Shown here: in pieces, positions 19,545 through 32,900 of the stretch
Position numbering within the stretch: the stretch's first letter is position 1
Layout of the letters: each line of letters starts with the position of its first letter
Made by a program: the position numbers and the translations under genes
The notes under the pieces: generated by a model
The model's database searches: none
What the model saw: only the letters and a program-made list of their open reading frames with translations
What the model was told of the DNA's origin: nothing
NCBI GenBank assembly: GCA_009746045.1
Contig: RPFO01001420.1
Span: 1-40,849, forward strand
Length of the DNA: 40,849 nucleotides
Direction of reading: 5' to 3'
Source of the DNA: Mesostigma viride
Taxonomy: Eukaryota; Streptophyta; Mesostigmatophyceae; Mesostigmatales; Mesostigmataceae

Positions 19545-20466
19545 CCCCCCCTCCTTGCCCTTCCACCTGCAGCAAGGCCGCCACCACCCTCATTAGGTAC
19601 TCCATGCCCACAAGCTCCCCGGCTGCTGAGCCCAGCTCCTTGAGAAGGGTGTCCATGGCCAATGCAATGTTCATGACAATTTTCCTGTTCTCCATGTTCC
19701 GCCAATTTCCAGGCTTTACCGTCATGACCCACGACCGGATTCCCATCCCATTGTCGCTGGCGTCCTCCAACACCCCCGGCAGCACCCGCTCCGAAACCCG
19801 ATATTTCACGCTCTTGGCTCGGCTTGGCAGCGCCACCCCTTTCGAGGCCTTGAAGTGGCTTCCCGCCCCCTCCATTCCTCCCAGCGCTGCCTTCAAACCT
19901 TGCATGAATTTCTCGGCTGCGACCTCCCCCTCCTCGTCCTCCTCGTCGTCCTGATTTTCGGTTTCCGGAGGTGCCCCAACGAATGTCGCCAACCTCGCCC
20001 TCATTTCCTTTCCGACAGCCCCCCCACCTGCCGAAACCTTGGCCGCGCCTTTCGGCTTGGCCATTTTTCGCTGCGCAGGTGTCGTTGGTGGCAGCGCCTG
20101 ATCCTCCTCCTCGTCCGCCGCGAGATCTGCCACGGCCAGCAGTTTTGCCACCAACGTTCCGTTTGGGTCACGTGCGTCCAACACGTCGCCAACATCAACG
20201 TGATCGGCCAGCAACTGCACGACAGACTTCAGCTGGCTCGAGCTCCACGAGCTGGCGTCCGTCACCCAGTCCTCGGCACCGAAGACCTGCTCGACTGCCC
20301 CCACCGCCTCTGCGGGGCTGATGCACTTGGCGAGCAGAGTGGCGAGCTGCTTCTTTTTGGCGCTGAAGGCGACTGGCGCGTGACTGGCGGCAGCAGCCCG
20401 CGGTGTGGGCGTCCCGTCCTCCCCGCGCGCTGCCTGCCCTCCTGTAGCTTTGCGCCCCTTCGGCAT
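19420..20466 (-). CDS. Gag-like ORF of the YR retrotransposon
   Basis: A 348-codon frame starts with ATG at 20466, 87 bp after repeat A1, where the first ORF of such elements lies. The protein has a basic Ala-rich N-terminus, an acidic run (about residues 173-181), and a well-ordered hydrophobic/charged C-terminal domain (about 215-300, including GIRSWVMTVKPGNW). No zinc knuckle was seen, and the family is not recognised beyond position. After VEGQGGGGG, at a run of eight G (minus strand; 19544-19551), the frame becomes Trp/Cys/Arg/Ser-rich and unnatural. A neighbouring frame instead gives a smooth amphipathic ending (TPAVKAALQTAILLDKL) stopping near 19412. The natural end therefore probably lies in that frame, through a one-base length change or slippage at the G run. 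It overlaps the start of the polyprotein frame. Confidence 0.75.
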   Translation of the reverse strand: MPKGRKATGGQAARGEDGTPTPRAAAASHAPVAFSAKKKQLATLLAKCISPAEAVGAVEQVFGAEDWVTDASSWSSSQLKSVVQLLADHVDVGDVLDARDPNGTLVAKLLAVADLAADEEEDQALPPTTPAQRKMAKPKGAAKVSAGGGAVGKEMRARLATFVGAPPETENQDDEEDEEGEVAAEKFMQGLKAALGGMEGAGSHFKASKGVALPSRAKSVKYRVSERVLPGVLEDASDNGMGIRSWVMTVKPGNWRNMENRKIVMNIALAMDTLLKELGSAAGELVGMEYLMRVVAALLQVEGQGGGGGRWPATSCHWGRRLHCQPPRLSRQLSKLPSSWTSSARLNK

Positions 20467-20553
20467 TGCTGCTCAGGGCCAAAAATGGCTCCGACAGTAC
20501 AGGTTCGTCAAACCAGAGGTTCGTTTCCCCTGGCTTGCTGTCGCCGCCCTCGT

Positions 20554-20985
20554 GAAAAGAAAAGAGGCCGACCTTAGCTAGGTGGGTTTGTTTTTGTCCT
20601 TTTTTGCGTGTCATGCGGCCTTGGCCCGGACGGCATTTTTTCGCCACGCAAATGTTGCGTCTGAACAAATGACGCAATGTGGCGTTCTAATTGCCGGCAG
20701 CTTACGTAAGGCTGCCGGGGCTATTAGGTCACATATTGCGTGAGAGAAAGAATCTAGATCTAGTTAATCACTACGCCATGAGCCAAGAAACCTAGACAGT
20801 GGCAGGTTTATATCTCAACGTAGCTCCTGCCACCTGGCCAAGAAAAACTGGCCAAAGCTTTGGCCACGACTGATCCGGATCAGGCCGCACCGGCCTCAAA
20901 AGGTTTGTCACGTGAACCCAATAACCTAGCTATAGCGGCTACCCTTCCATCTCACTATAAAGAAACTATGTTCAGAGAACCACGA
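20554..20985 (-). repeat. Split direct repeat A1 (proximal end of YR element)
   Basis: This 432-bp copy of A2 forms the 5' end of the element on the minus strand. It ends CACGA at 20985, after which the array resumes with TACACCGCGC. It should carry the promoter: TATAAA occurs at about 20956-20961 on the plus strand, with no certain minus-strand TATA. The palindrome seen in A2 recurs at 20694-20718. Confidence 0.92.
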
Positions 20986-23900
20986 TACACCGCGCACGCA
21001 AGGGGCAACTGCACACACATGTACACACACCGCGCACGCAAGGGGCAACTGCACACACACGTACACACACCGCGCACGCTTGGGGCGGCTGCACACACAC
21101 GTAAATACACCGCGCACGCAAGGGGCGGCTGCACACACACGTACATCCACCGCGCACGCAAGGGGCAACTGCACACACATGTACACACACCGCGCACGCA
21201 AGGGGCAACTGCACACACACGTACACACACCGCGCACGCTTGGGGCGGCTGCACACACACGTAAATACACCGCGCACGCAAGGACCGGCTCCACTCACAT
21301 GTACATCCACCGCGCAACCACGGGGCGGCTGCACACACACGTACATACACCGCGCACGCAAGGGGCTGCTGCACACACACTTACACACAAAATGCACGCT
21401 TGGGGCGACGGCACTCACATGTACATACACCGCGCACGAAAGGGGTGGCTGCACACACACGTACACACACCATGCACGCAAGGAGCGACTTCACGCACAG
21501 GTACACACACCATGCACGCAAGGTTCGGCTGCACACACATGTACATCCACCGCGCACGCAAGGGGCGGCTGCACACACATGTACATACACCATGCACGCA
21601 AGGGGCGGCTGCACACACCTGTACACACACCGCGCACGCAAGGGGCGAGTGCACACACACGTACACACACCGCGCACGCAAGGGGCGGCTGCACACACAC
21701 GTACACACACCATGCACGCAATTGCCGGCATGCACACACACGTACATCCACCGCGCACGCAAGGGGCAACTGCACACACATGTACACACACCGCGCACGC
21801 TTGGGGCAGCTGCACTCACATGTACACACACCGCGCACGCTTGGGGCGGCTGCACACACACGTACATACACCGCGCACGCTTGGGGCGAGTGCGCACACA
21901 CGTACATACACCGCGCACGCAAGGGGGGCTGCACACACACGTACATACACCGCGCACGCAAGGGGCCAGTGCAAGCACATGTACATACACCATGCACGCA
22001 AGGGCCGGCATGCACAGAAACGTACATACACCGCGCACGCAAGGGGCTGCTGCACACACACGTACACACACCATGCACGCACGGGGCGGCTGCACACACA
22101 TGTACATCCACCGCACACGCAAGGGGCGGCTGCACACACATGTACATCCACCGCGCACGCAAGGGGCGAGTGCACACACACGTACACACACCGCGCACGC
22201 AAGGGGCGGCTGCACACACACGTACACACACCATGCACGCAATTGCCGGCATGCACACACACGTACATACACCGCGCACGCAAGGGGCGAGTGCGCACAC
22301 ACGTACATACACCGCGCACGCAAGGGGGGCTGCACACACACGTACATACACCGCGCACGCAAGGGGCCAGTGCAAGCACATGTACATACACCATGCACGC
22401 AAGGGCCGGCATGCACAGAAACGTACATACACCGCGCACGCAAGGGGCTGCTGCACACACACGTACACACACCATGCACGCACGGGGCGGCTGCACACAC
22501 ACGTACATCCACTGCGCACGCACGGGGCCGGCGACTGCACACACATGTACATAAACCATGCACGCAAGGGGCGGCTGCACACACATGTACATCCACCGCG
22601 CACGCAAGGGGCGAGTGCAAACACATGTACATACACCGCGCACGCAAGGACAAGGATGCACACACATGTACATACACCGCGCACGCAAGGGGCGGCTGCA
22701 CACGCACGTACATACACCGCGCACGCAAGGGGCGGCTGCACACACACGTACATCCACCGCGCACGCAAGGGGCAACTGCACACACATGTAAACACACCGC
22801 GCACGCTTGGGGCAGCTGCACTCACATGTACACACACCGCGCACGCAAGGGGCGGCTGCACACACACGTACATCCACCGCGCACGCAAGGGGCAACTGCA
22901 CACACACGTACATCCACCGCGCACGCAAGGGGCGGCTGCACACACACGTACACACACCGCGCACGCAAGGGGCAACTGCACACACATGTACACACACCGC
23001 GCACGCTTGGGGCGGCTGCACACACACGTACCTACACCGCGCACGCAAGGGGCGGCTGCACACACACGTACATACACCGCGCACGCAAGGGGCAACTGCA
23101 CACACATGTACATACACCGCGCACGCAAGGGGCAACTGCACACACATGTACACACACCGCGCACGCAAGGGGCAACTGCACACACACGTACACACACCGC
23201 GCACGCTTGGGGCGGCTGCACACACACGTAAATACACCGCGCACGCAAGGGGCGGCTGCACACACACGTACATCCACCGCGCACGCAAGGGGCAACTGCA
23301 CACACATGTACACACACCGCGCACGCAAGGGGCAACTGCACACACACGTACACACACCGCGCACGCAAGGGGCAACTGCACACACACGTACACACACCGC
23401 GCACGCTTGGGGCGGCTGCACACACACGTAAATACACCGCGCACGCAAGGGGCGGCTGCACACACACGTACATCCACCGCGCACGCAAGGGGCAACTGCA
23501 CACACATGTACACACACCGCGCACGCAAGGGGCAACTGCACACACACGTACACACACCGCGCACGCTTGGGGCGGCTGCACACACACGTAAATACACCGC
23601 GCACGCAAGGACCGGCTCCACTCACATGTACATCCACCGCGCAACCACGGGGCGGCTGCACACACACGTACATACACCGCGCACGCAAGGGGCTGCTGCA
23701 CACACACTTACACACAAAATGCACGCTTGGGGCGACGGCACTCACATGTACATACACCGCGCACGAAAGGGGTGGCTGCACACACACGTACACACACCAT
23801 GCACGCAAGGAGCGACTTCACGCACAGGTACACACACCATGCACGCAAGGTTCGGCTGCACACACATGTACATCCACCGCGCACGCAAGGGGCGGCTGCA

Positions 23901-26900
23901 CACACATGTACATACACCACGCACGCAAGGGGCGGCTGCACACACCTGTACACACACCGCGCACGCAAGGGGCGAGTGCACACACACGTACACACACCGC
24001 GCACGCAAGGGGCGGCTGCACACACACGTACACACACCATGCACGCAATTGCCGGCATGCACACACACGTACATCCACCGCGCACGCAAGGGGCAACTGC
24101 ACACACATGTACACACACCGCGCACGCTTGGGGCAGCTGCACTCACATGTACACACACCGCGCACGCTTGGGGCGGCTGCACACACACGTACATACACCG
24201 CGCACGCAAGGGACGGCTGCACACACACGTACATACACCGCGCACGCAAGGGGCAACTGCCCGCACATGTACATCCACCGCGCACGCAATTAAGGGACGG
24301 CTGCACACACACGTACATACACCGCGCACGCAAGGGGCAACGGCACTCACATGGACATACACCATGCACGCAAGGGGCGGCTGCACACACACGTACACAC
24401 ACCGCGCACGCAAGGGGCGGCTGCACACACACGTACACACACCATGCACGCAATTGCCGGCTGCACACACACGTACATACACCGCGCACGCAAGGGGCTG
24501 CTGCACACACACTTACACACACAATGCACGCAATTAGGGGCGACGGCACTCACATGTACATACTCTTGGGCGGCTGCACACACACGTACACACACCATGC
24601 ACGCAAGGGCCGGCATGCACACACAGTATACACACACCGCGCACGCAAGGGGCGGCTGCACACACACGTACATACACTGCGCACGCAAGGGGCTGCTGCA
24701 CACACACTTACACTCACCATGCACGCAAGGGGCGGCTGCACACACACGTACATACACCGCGCACGCAAGGGACGGCTGCACACACACGTACATACACCGC
24801 GCACGCAAGGGGCAACTGCCCGCACATGTACATCCACCGCGCACGCAATTAAGGGACGGCTGCACACACACGTACATACACCGCGCACGCAAGGGGCAAC
24901 GGCACTCACATGGACATACACCATGCACGCAAGGGGCGGCTGCACACACACGTACACACACCGCGCACGCAAGGGGCGGCTGCACACACACGTACACACA
25001 CCATGCACGCAATTGCCGGCATGCACACACACGTACATCCACCGCGCACGCAAGGGGCAACTGCACACACATGTACACACACCGCGCACGCTTGGGGCAG
25101 CTGCACTCACATGTACACACACCGCGCACGCTTGGGGCGGCTGCACACACACGTACATACACCGCGCACGCTTGGGGCGGCTGCACACACACGTACCTAC
25201 ACCGCGCACGCAAGGGGCGGCTGCACACACACTTACACACAAAATGCACGCTTGGGGCGACGGCACTCACATGTACACACACCGCGCACGCAAGGGGCGG
25301 CTGCACACACACGTACACACACCATGCACGCAATTGCCGGCATGCACACACACGTACATCCACCGCGCACGCAAGGGGCAACTGCACACACATGTACACA
25401 CACCGCGCACGCTTGGGGCAGCTGCACTCACATGTACACACACCGCGCACGCTTGGAGCGGCTGCACACACACGTACATACACCGCGCACGCAAGGGGCG
25501 GCTGCACACATACGTACCTACACCGCGCACGCAAGGGGCGGCTGCACACACACGTACATACACCGCGCACGCAAGGACCGGCTCCACTCACATGTACATC
25601 CACCGCGCAACCACGGGGCGGCTGCACACACACGTACATACACCGCGCACGCAAGGGGCTGCTGCACACACACTTACACACAAAATGCACGCTTGGGGCG
25701 ACGGCACTCACATGTACATACACCGCGCACGAAAGGGGTGGCTGCACACACACGTACATCCACCGCGCACGCAAGGGGCGGCTGCACACACACATACATA
25801 CACCATGCACGCAAGGGGCGAGTGCAAAAACATGTACATACGCCGCGCACGCAAGGGGCAACTGCCCACACATGGACATACACCATGCACGCAAGGGGCG
25901 GCTGCACACACATGTACATCCACCGCGCACGCAAGGGGCGAGTGCACACACACGTACACACACCGCGCACGCAAGGGGCGGCTGCACACACACGTACACA
26001 CACCATGCACGCAATTGCCGGCATGCACACACACGTACATACACCGCGCACGCAAGGGGCGAGTGCGCACACACGTACATACACCGCGCACGCAAGGGGG
26101 GCTGCACACACACGTACATACACCGCGCACGCAAGGGGCCAGTGCAAGCACATGTACATACACCATGCACGCAAGGGCCGGCATGCACAGAAACGTACAT
26201 ACACCGCGCACGCAAGGGGCTGCTGCACACACACGTACACACACCATGCACGCACGGGGCGGCTGCACACACACGTACATCCACTGCGCACGCACGGGGC
26301 CGGCGACTGCACACACATGTACATAAACCATGCACGCAAGGGGCGGCTGCACACACATGTACATCCACCGCGCACGCAAGGGGCGAGTGCAAACACATGT
26401 ACATACACCGCGCACGCAAGGACAAGGATGCACACACATGTACATACACCGCGCACGCAAGGGGCGGCTGCACACGCACGTACATACACCGCGCACGCAA
26501 GGGGCGGCTGCACACACACGTACATCCACCGCGCACGCAAGGGGCAACTGCACACACATGTACACACACCGCGCACGCTTGGGGCAGCTGCACTCACATG
26601 TACACACACCGCGCACGCAAGGGGCGGCTGCACACACACGTACATCCACCGCGCACGCAAGGGGCAACTGCACACACACGTACATCCACCGCGCACGCAA
26701 GGGGCGGCTGCACACACACGTACACACACCGCGCACGCAAGGGGCAACTGCACACACATGTACACACACCGCGCACGCTTGGGGCGGCTGCACACACACG
26801 TACCTACACCGCGCACGCAAGGGGCGGCTGCACACACACGTACATACACCGCGCACGCAAGGGGCAACTGCACACACATGTACATACACCGCGCACGCAA

Positions 26901-29900
26901 GGGGCAACTGCACACACATGTACACACACCGCGCACGCAAGGGGCAACTGCACACACACGTACACACACCGCGCACGCTTGGGGCGGCTGCACACACACG
27001 TAAATACACCGCGCACGCAAGGGGCGGCTGCACACACACGTACATCCACCGCGCACGCAAGGGGCAACTGCACACACATGTACACACACCGCGCACGCAA
27101 GGGGCAACTGCACACACACGTACACACACCGCGCACGCTTGGGGCGGCTGCACACACACGTAAATACACCGCGCACGCAAGGACCGGCTCCACTCACATG
27201 TACATCCACCGCGCAACCACGGGGCGGCTGCACACACACGTACATACACCGCGCACGCAAGGGGCTGCTGCACACACACTTACACACAAAATGCACGCTT
27301 GGGGCGACGGCACTCACATGTACATACACCGCGCACGAAAGGGGTGGCTGCACACACACGTACACACACCATGCACGCAAGGAGCGACTTCACGCACAGG
27401 TACACACACCATGCACGCAAGGTTCGGCTGCACACACATGTACATCCACCGCGCACGCAAGGGGCGGCTGCACACACATGTACATACACCATGCACGCAA
27501 GGGGCGGCTGCACACACCTGTACACACACCGCGCACGCAAGGGGCGAGTGCACACACACGTACACACACCGCGCACGCAAGGGGCGGCTGCACACACACG
27601 TACACACACCATGCACGCAATTGCCGGCATGCACACACACGTACATCCACCGCGCACGCAAGGGGCAACTGCACACACATGTACACACACCGCGCACGCT
27701 TGGGGCAGCTGCACTCACATGTACACACACCGCGCACGCTTGGGGCGGCTGCACACACACGTACATACACCGCGCACGCTTGGGGCGAGTGCGCACACAC
27801 GTACATACACCGCGCACGCAAGGGGGGCTGCACACACACGTACATACACCGCGCACGCAAGGGGCCAGTGCAAGCACATGTACATACACCATGCACGCAA
27901 GGGCCGGCATGCACAGAAACGTACATACACCGCGCACGCAAGGGGCTGCTGCACACACACGTACACACACCATGCACGCACGGGGCGGCTGCACACACAT
28001 GTACATCCACCGCACACGCAAGGGGCGGCTGCACACACATGTACATCCACCGCGCACGCAAGGGGCGAGTGCACACACACGTACACACACCGCGCACGCA
28101 AGGGGCGGCTGCACACACACGTACACACACCATGCACGCAATTGCCGGCATGCACACACACGTACATACACCGCGCACGCAAGGGGCGAGTGCGCACACA
28201 CGTACATACACCGCGCACGCAAGGGGGGCTGCACACACACGTACATACACCGCGCACGCAAGGGGCCAGTGCAAGCACATGTACATACACCATGCACGCA
28301 AGGGCCGGCATGCACAGAAACGTACATACACCGCGCACGCAAGGGGCTGCTGCACACACACGTACACACACCATGCACGCACGGGGCGGCTGCACACACA
28401 CGTACATCCACTGCGCACGCACGGGGCCGGCGACTGCACACACATGTACATAAACCATGCACGCAAGGGGCGGCTGCACACACATGTACATCCACCGCGC
28501 ACGCAAGGGGCGAGTGCAAACACATGTACATACACCGCGCACGCAAGGACAAGGATGCACACACATGTACATACACCGCGCACGCAAGGGGCGGCTGCAC
28601 ACGCACGTACATACACCGCGCACGCAAGGGGCGGCTGCACACACACGTACATCCACCGCGCACGCAAGGGGCAACTGCACACACATGTACACACACCGCG
28701 CACGCTTGGGGCAGCTGCACTCACATGTACACACACCGCGCACGCAAGGGGCGGCTGCACACACACGTACATCCACCGCGCACGCAAGGGGCAACTGCAC
28801 ACACACGTACATCCACCGCGCACGCAAGGGGCGGCTGCACACACACGTACACACACCGCGCACGCAAGGGGCAACTGCACACACATGTACACACACCGCG
28901 CACGCTTGGGGCGGCTGCACACACACGTACCTACACCGCGCACGCAAGGGGCGGCTGCACACACACGTACATACACCGCGCACGCAAGGGGCAACTGCAC
29001 ACACATGTACATACACCGCGCACGCAAGGGGCAACTGCACACACATGTACACACACCGCGCACGCAAGGGGCAACTGCACACACACGTACACACACCGCG
29101 CACGCTTGGGGCGGCTGCACACACACGTAAATACACCGCGCACGCAAGGGGCGGCTGCACACACACGTACATCCACCGCGCACGCAAGGGGCAACTGCAC
29201 ACACATGTACACACACCGCGCACGCAAGGGGCAACTGCACACACACGTACACACACCGCGCACGCTTGGGGCGGCTGCACACACACGTAAATACACCGCG
29301 CACGCAAGGGGTGGCTGCACACACACGTACATCCACCGCGCACGCAAGGGGCGGCTGCACACACACGTACATACACCGCGCACGCTTGGGGCGGCTGCAC
29401 ACACACGTACCTACACCGCGCACGCAAGGGGCGGCTGCACACATACGTATACCTACACCGCGCACGCAAGGGGCGACTGCACACACATGTACATCCACCG
29501 CGCACGCAAGGGCCGGCTGCACACACACGTACACACACCATGCACGCAAGGGCCGGCTGCACACACACGTACATACACCGCGCACGCTTGGGGCGGCTGC
29601 ACACACACGTACACACACCGCGCACGCAAGGGGCAGCTGCACACACACGTACATACACCATGCACGCAAGGGGCTGCACACACACTTACACACACCTTGC
29701 ACGCAAGGGCCGGCATGCACACACACTGGCATACACCGCGCACGCAAGGGGCGGCTGCACACACGTACATACACCGCGCACGCAAGGGGCGAGTGCACAC
29801 ACACGTACACACACCGCGCACGCAAGGGGCGGCTGCACACACACGTACACACACCATGCACGCAATTGCCGGCATGCACACGCACGTACATCCACTGCGC

Positions 29901-32900
29901 ACGCAAGGGGCAACTGCACACACATGTACACACGCTTGGGGCGGCTGCACTCACATGTACACACACCGCGCACGCAAGGGCCGGCTGCACACACACGTAC
30001 ATCCACCGCGCACGCAAGGGGCAACTGCACACACACGTACACACACCATGCACGCAAGGGCCGGCTGCACTCACATGTACACACACCATGCACGCAAGGG
30101 CCGGCTGCACACACACTTACACACACAATGCACGCTTGGGGCAACGGCACTCACATGTACATACACCATGCACGCAAGGGGCGGCTGCACACACACGTAC
30201 ACACACCATGCACGCAAGGAGCGACTTCACGCACAGGTACACTCACCATGCACGCAAGGGGCGGCTGCACACACACGTACACACACCGCGCACGCAATTA
30301 AGGGACGGCTGCACACACACGTACATACACCGCGCACGCAAGGGGCAACAGCACTCACATGTACATACACCATGCACGCAAGGGGCGGCTGCACACACAC
30401 GTACACACACCATGCACGCAAGGAGCGACTTCACGCACAGGTACACACACCATGCACGCAAGGTTCGGCTGCACACACATGTACATCCACCGCGCACGCA
30501 AGGGGCGAGTGCAAACACATGTACATACACCATGCACGCAAGGGGCGGCTGCACACACATGTACATCCACCGCGCACGCAAGGGGCGAGTGCACACACAC
30601 GTACACACACCGCGCACGCAAGGGGCGGCTGCACACACACGTACACACACCATGCACGCAATTGCCGGCATGCACACACACGTACATCCACCGCGCACGC
30701 AAGGGGCAACTGCACACACATGTACACACACCGCGCACGCTTGGGGCAGCTGCACTCACATGTACACACACCGCGCACGCAAGGGCCGGCTGCACACACA
30801 CGTACACACACCATGCACGCAATTGCCGGCATGCACACACACGTACACACACCGCGCACGCAAGGGGCGGCTGCACACACACGTACACACACCATGCACG
30901 CAATTGCCGGCATGCACACACACGTACGTCCACCGCGCACGCAAGGGGCAACTGCACACACATGTACACACACCGCGCACGCTTGGGGCAGCTGCACACA
31001 CACGTACATACACCGCGCACGCAAGGGGCGGCTGCACACACACGTACACACACCGCGCACGCAAGGGGCGGCTGCACACACACGTACATACACCGCGCAC
31101 GCAAGGGGCAACTGCACACACATGTACATACACCGCGCACGCAAGGGGCAACTGCACACACATGTACCTACACCGCGCACGCAAGGGGCAACTGCACACA
31201 CACGTACCTACACCGCGCACGCTTGGGGCGGCTGCACACACACGTACCTACACCGCGCACGCAAGGGGCGGCTGCACACACACGTACACACACCATGCAC
31301 GCAAGGGCCGGCTGCACACACACGTACATCCACCGCGCACGCAAGGGGCAACTGCACACACACGTACATCCACCGCGCACGCAAGGGGCGGCTGCACACA
31401 CACGTACACACACCGCGCACGCAAGGGGCAACTGCACACACATGTACACACACCGCGCACGCTTGGGGCGGCTGCACACACACGTACCTACACCGCGCAC
31501 GCAAGGGGCGGCTGCACACACACGTACATACACCGCGCACGCAAGGGGCAACTGCACACACATGTACATACACCGCGCACGCAAGGGGCAACTGCACACA
31601 CATGTACCTACACCGCGCACGCAAGGGGCAACTGCACACACACGTACCTACACCGCGCACGCTTGGGGCGGCTGCACACACACGTACCTACACCGCGCAC
31701 GCAAGGGGCGGCTGCACACACACGTACACACACCATGCACGCAAGGGCCGGCTGCACACACACGTACATCCCCCGCGCACGCTTGGGGCGGCTGCACACA
31801 CACGTACCTACACCGCGCACGCAAGGGGCGGCTGCACACACACGTACATCCACCGCGCACGCAAGGGGCAACTGCACACACATGTACACACACCGCGCAC
31901 GCTTGGGGCAGCTGCACTCACATGTACACACACCGCGCACGCAAGGGGCGGCTGCACACACACGTACATCCACCGCGCACGCAAGGGGCAACTGCACACA
32001 CACGTACATCCACCGCGCACGCAAGGGGCGGCTGCACACACACGTACACACACCGCGCACGCAAGGGGCGACTGCACACACATGTACATCCACCGCGCAC
32101 GCAAGGGCCGGCTGCACACACACGTACACACACCATGCACGCAAGGGCCGGCTGCACACACACGTACATCCACCGCGCACGCAAGGGCCGGCTGCACACA
32201 CACGTACATACACCGCGCACGCAAGGGGCAACTGCACACACATGTACACACACCGCGCACGCAAGGGGCAACTGCACACACACGTACACACACCGCGCAC
32301 GCTTGGGGCGGCTGCACACACACGTACCTACACCGCGCACGCAAGGGGCGGCTGCACACACACGTACATCCACCGCGCACGCAAGGGGCAACTGCACACA
32401 CATGTACACACACCGCGCACGCTTGGGGCAGCTGCACTCACATGTACACACACCGCGCACGCAAGGGGCGGCTGCACACACACGTACATCCACCGCGCAC
32501 GCAAGGGGCAACTGCACACACACGTACATCCACCGCGCACGCAAGGGGCGGCTGCACACACACGTACACACACCGCGCACGCAAGGGGCAACTGCACACA
32601 CATGTACACACACCGCGCACGCTTGGGGCGGCTGCACACACACGTACCTACACCGCGCACGCAAGGGGCGGCTGCACACACACGTACATACACCGCGCAC
32701 GCAAGGGGCAACTGCACACACATGTACATACACCGCGCACGCAAGGGGCAACTGCACACACATGTACACACACCGCGCACGCAAGGGGCAACTGCACACA
32801 CACGTACACACACCGCGCACGCTTGGGGCGGCTGCACACACACGTAAATACACCGCGCACGCAAGGGGCGGCTGCACACACACGTACATCCACCGCGCAC

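Larger units (their letters stand above)
15487..20985 (-). mobile_element. Tyrosine-recombinase retrotransposon (Ngaro/PAT type), about 5.5 kb
   Basis: Read on the minus strand, the order is A1 (20985-20554), gag-like ORF, RT/RNase H/YR ORF, B1 (16217-16081), A2 (16080-15649), B2 (15623-15487). This A1-ORFs-B1A2-B2 arrangement is the split direct repeat structure known for Ngaro and PAT/Kangaroo elements of the DIRS order. There is no target duplication: the left flank ...ATGTACAT and right flank ACACCGCGC join to give exactly the intact array sequence, with one T shared between flanks and element. No DNA-methyltransferase domain was seen between RNase H and YR, which favours the Ngaro side. 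The two A copies differ at one position that I noticed (GGTATGTC at 15995 against GGTTTGTC at 20900), so the copy is recent. Confidence 0.93.

Noticed and set aside
20195-20677. 160-codon minus-strand frame starting inside repeat A1 and overlapping the gag-like ORF
   Set aside because: Its second half is an out-of-frame reading of the gag-like gene and its first half is repeat sequence. The composition is not protein-like.
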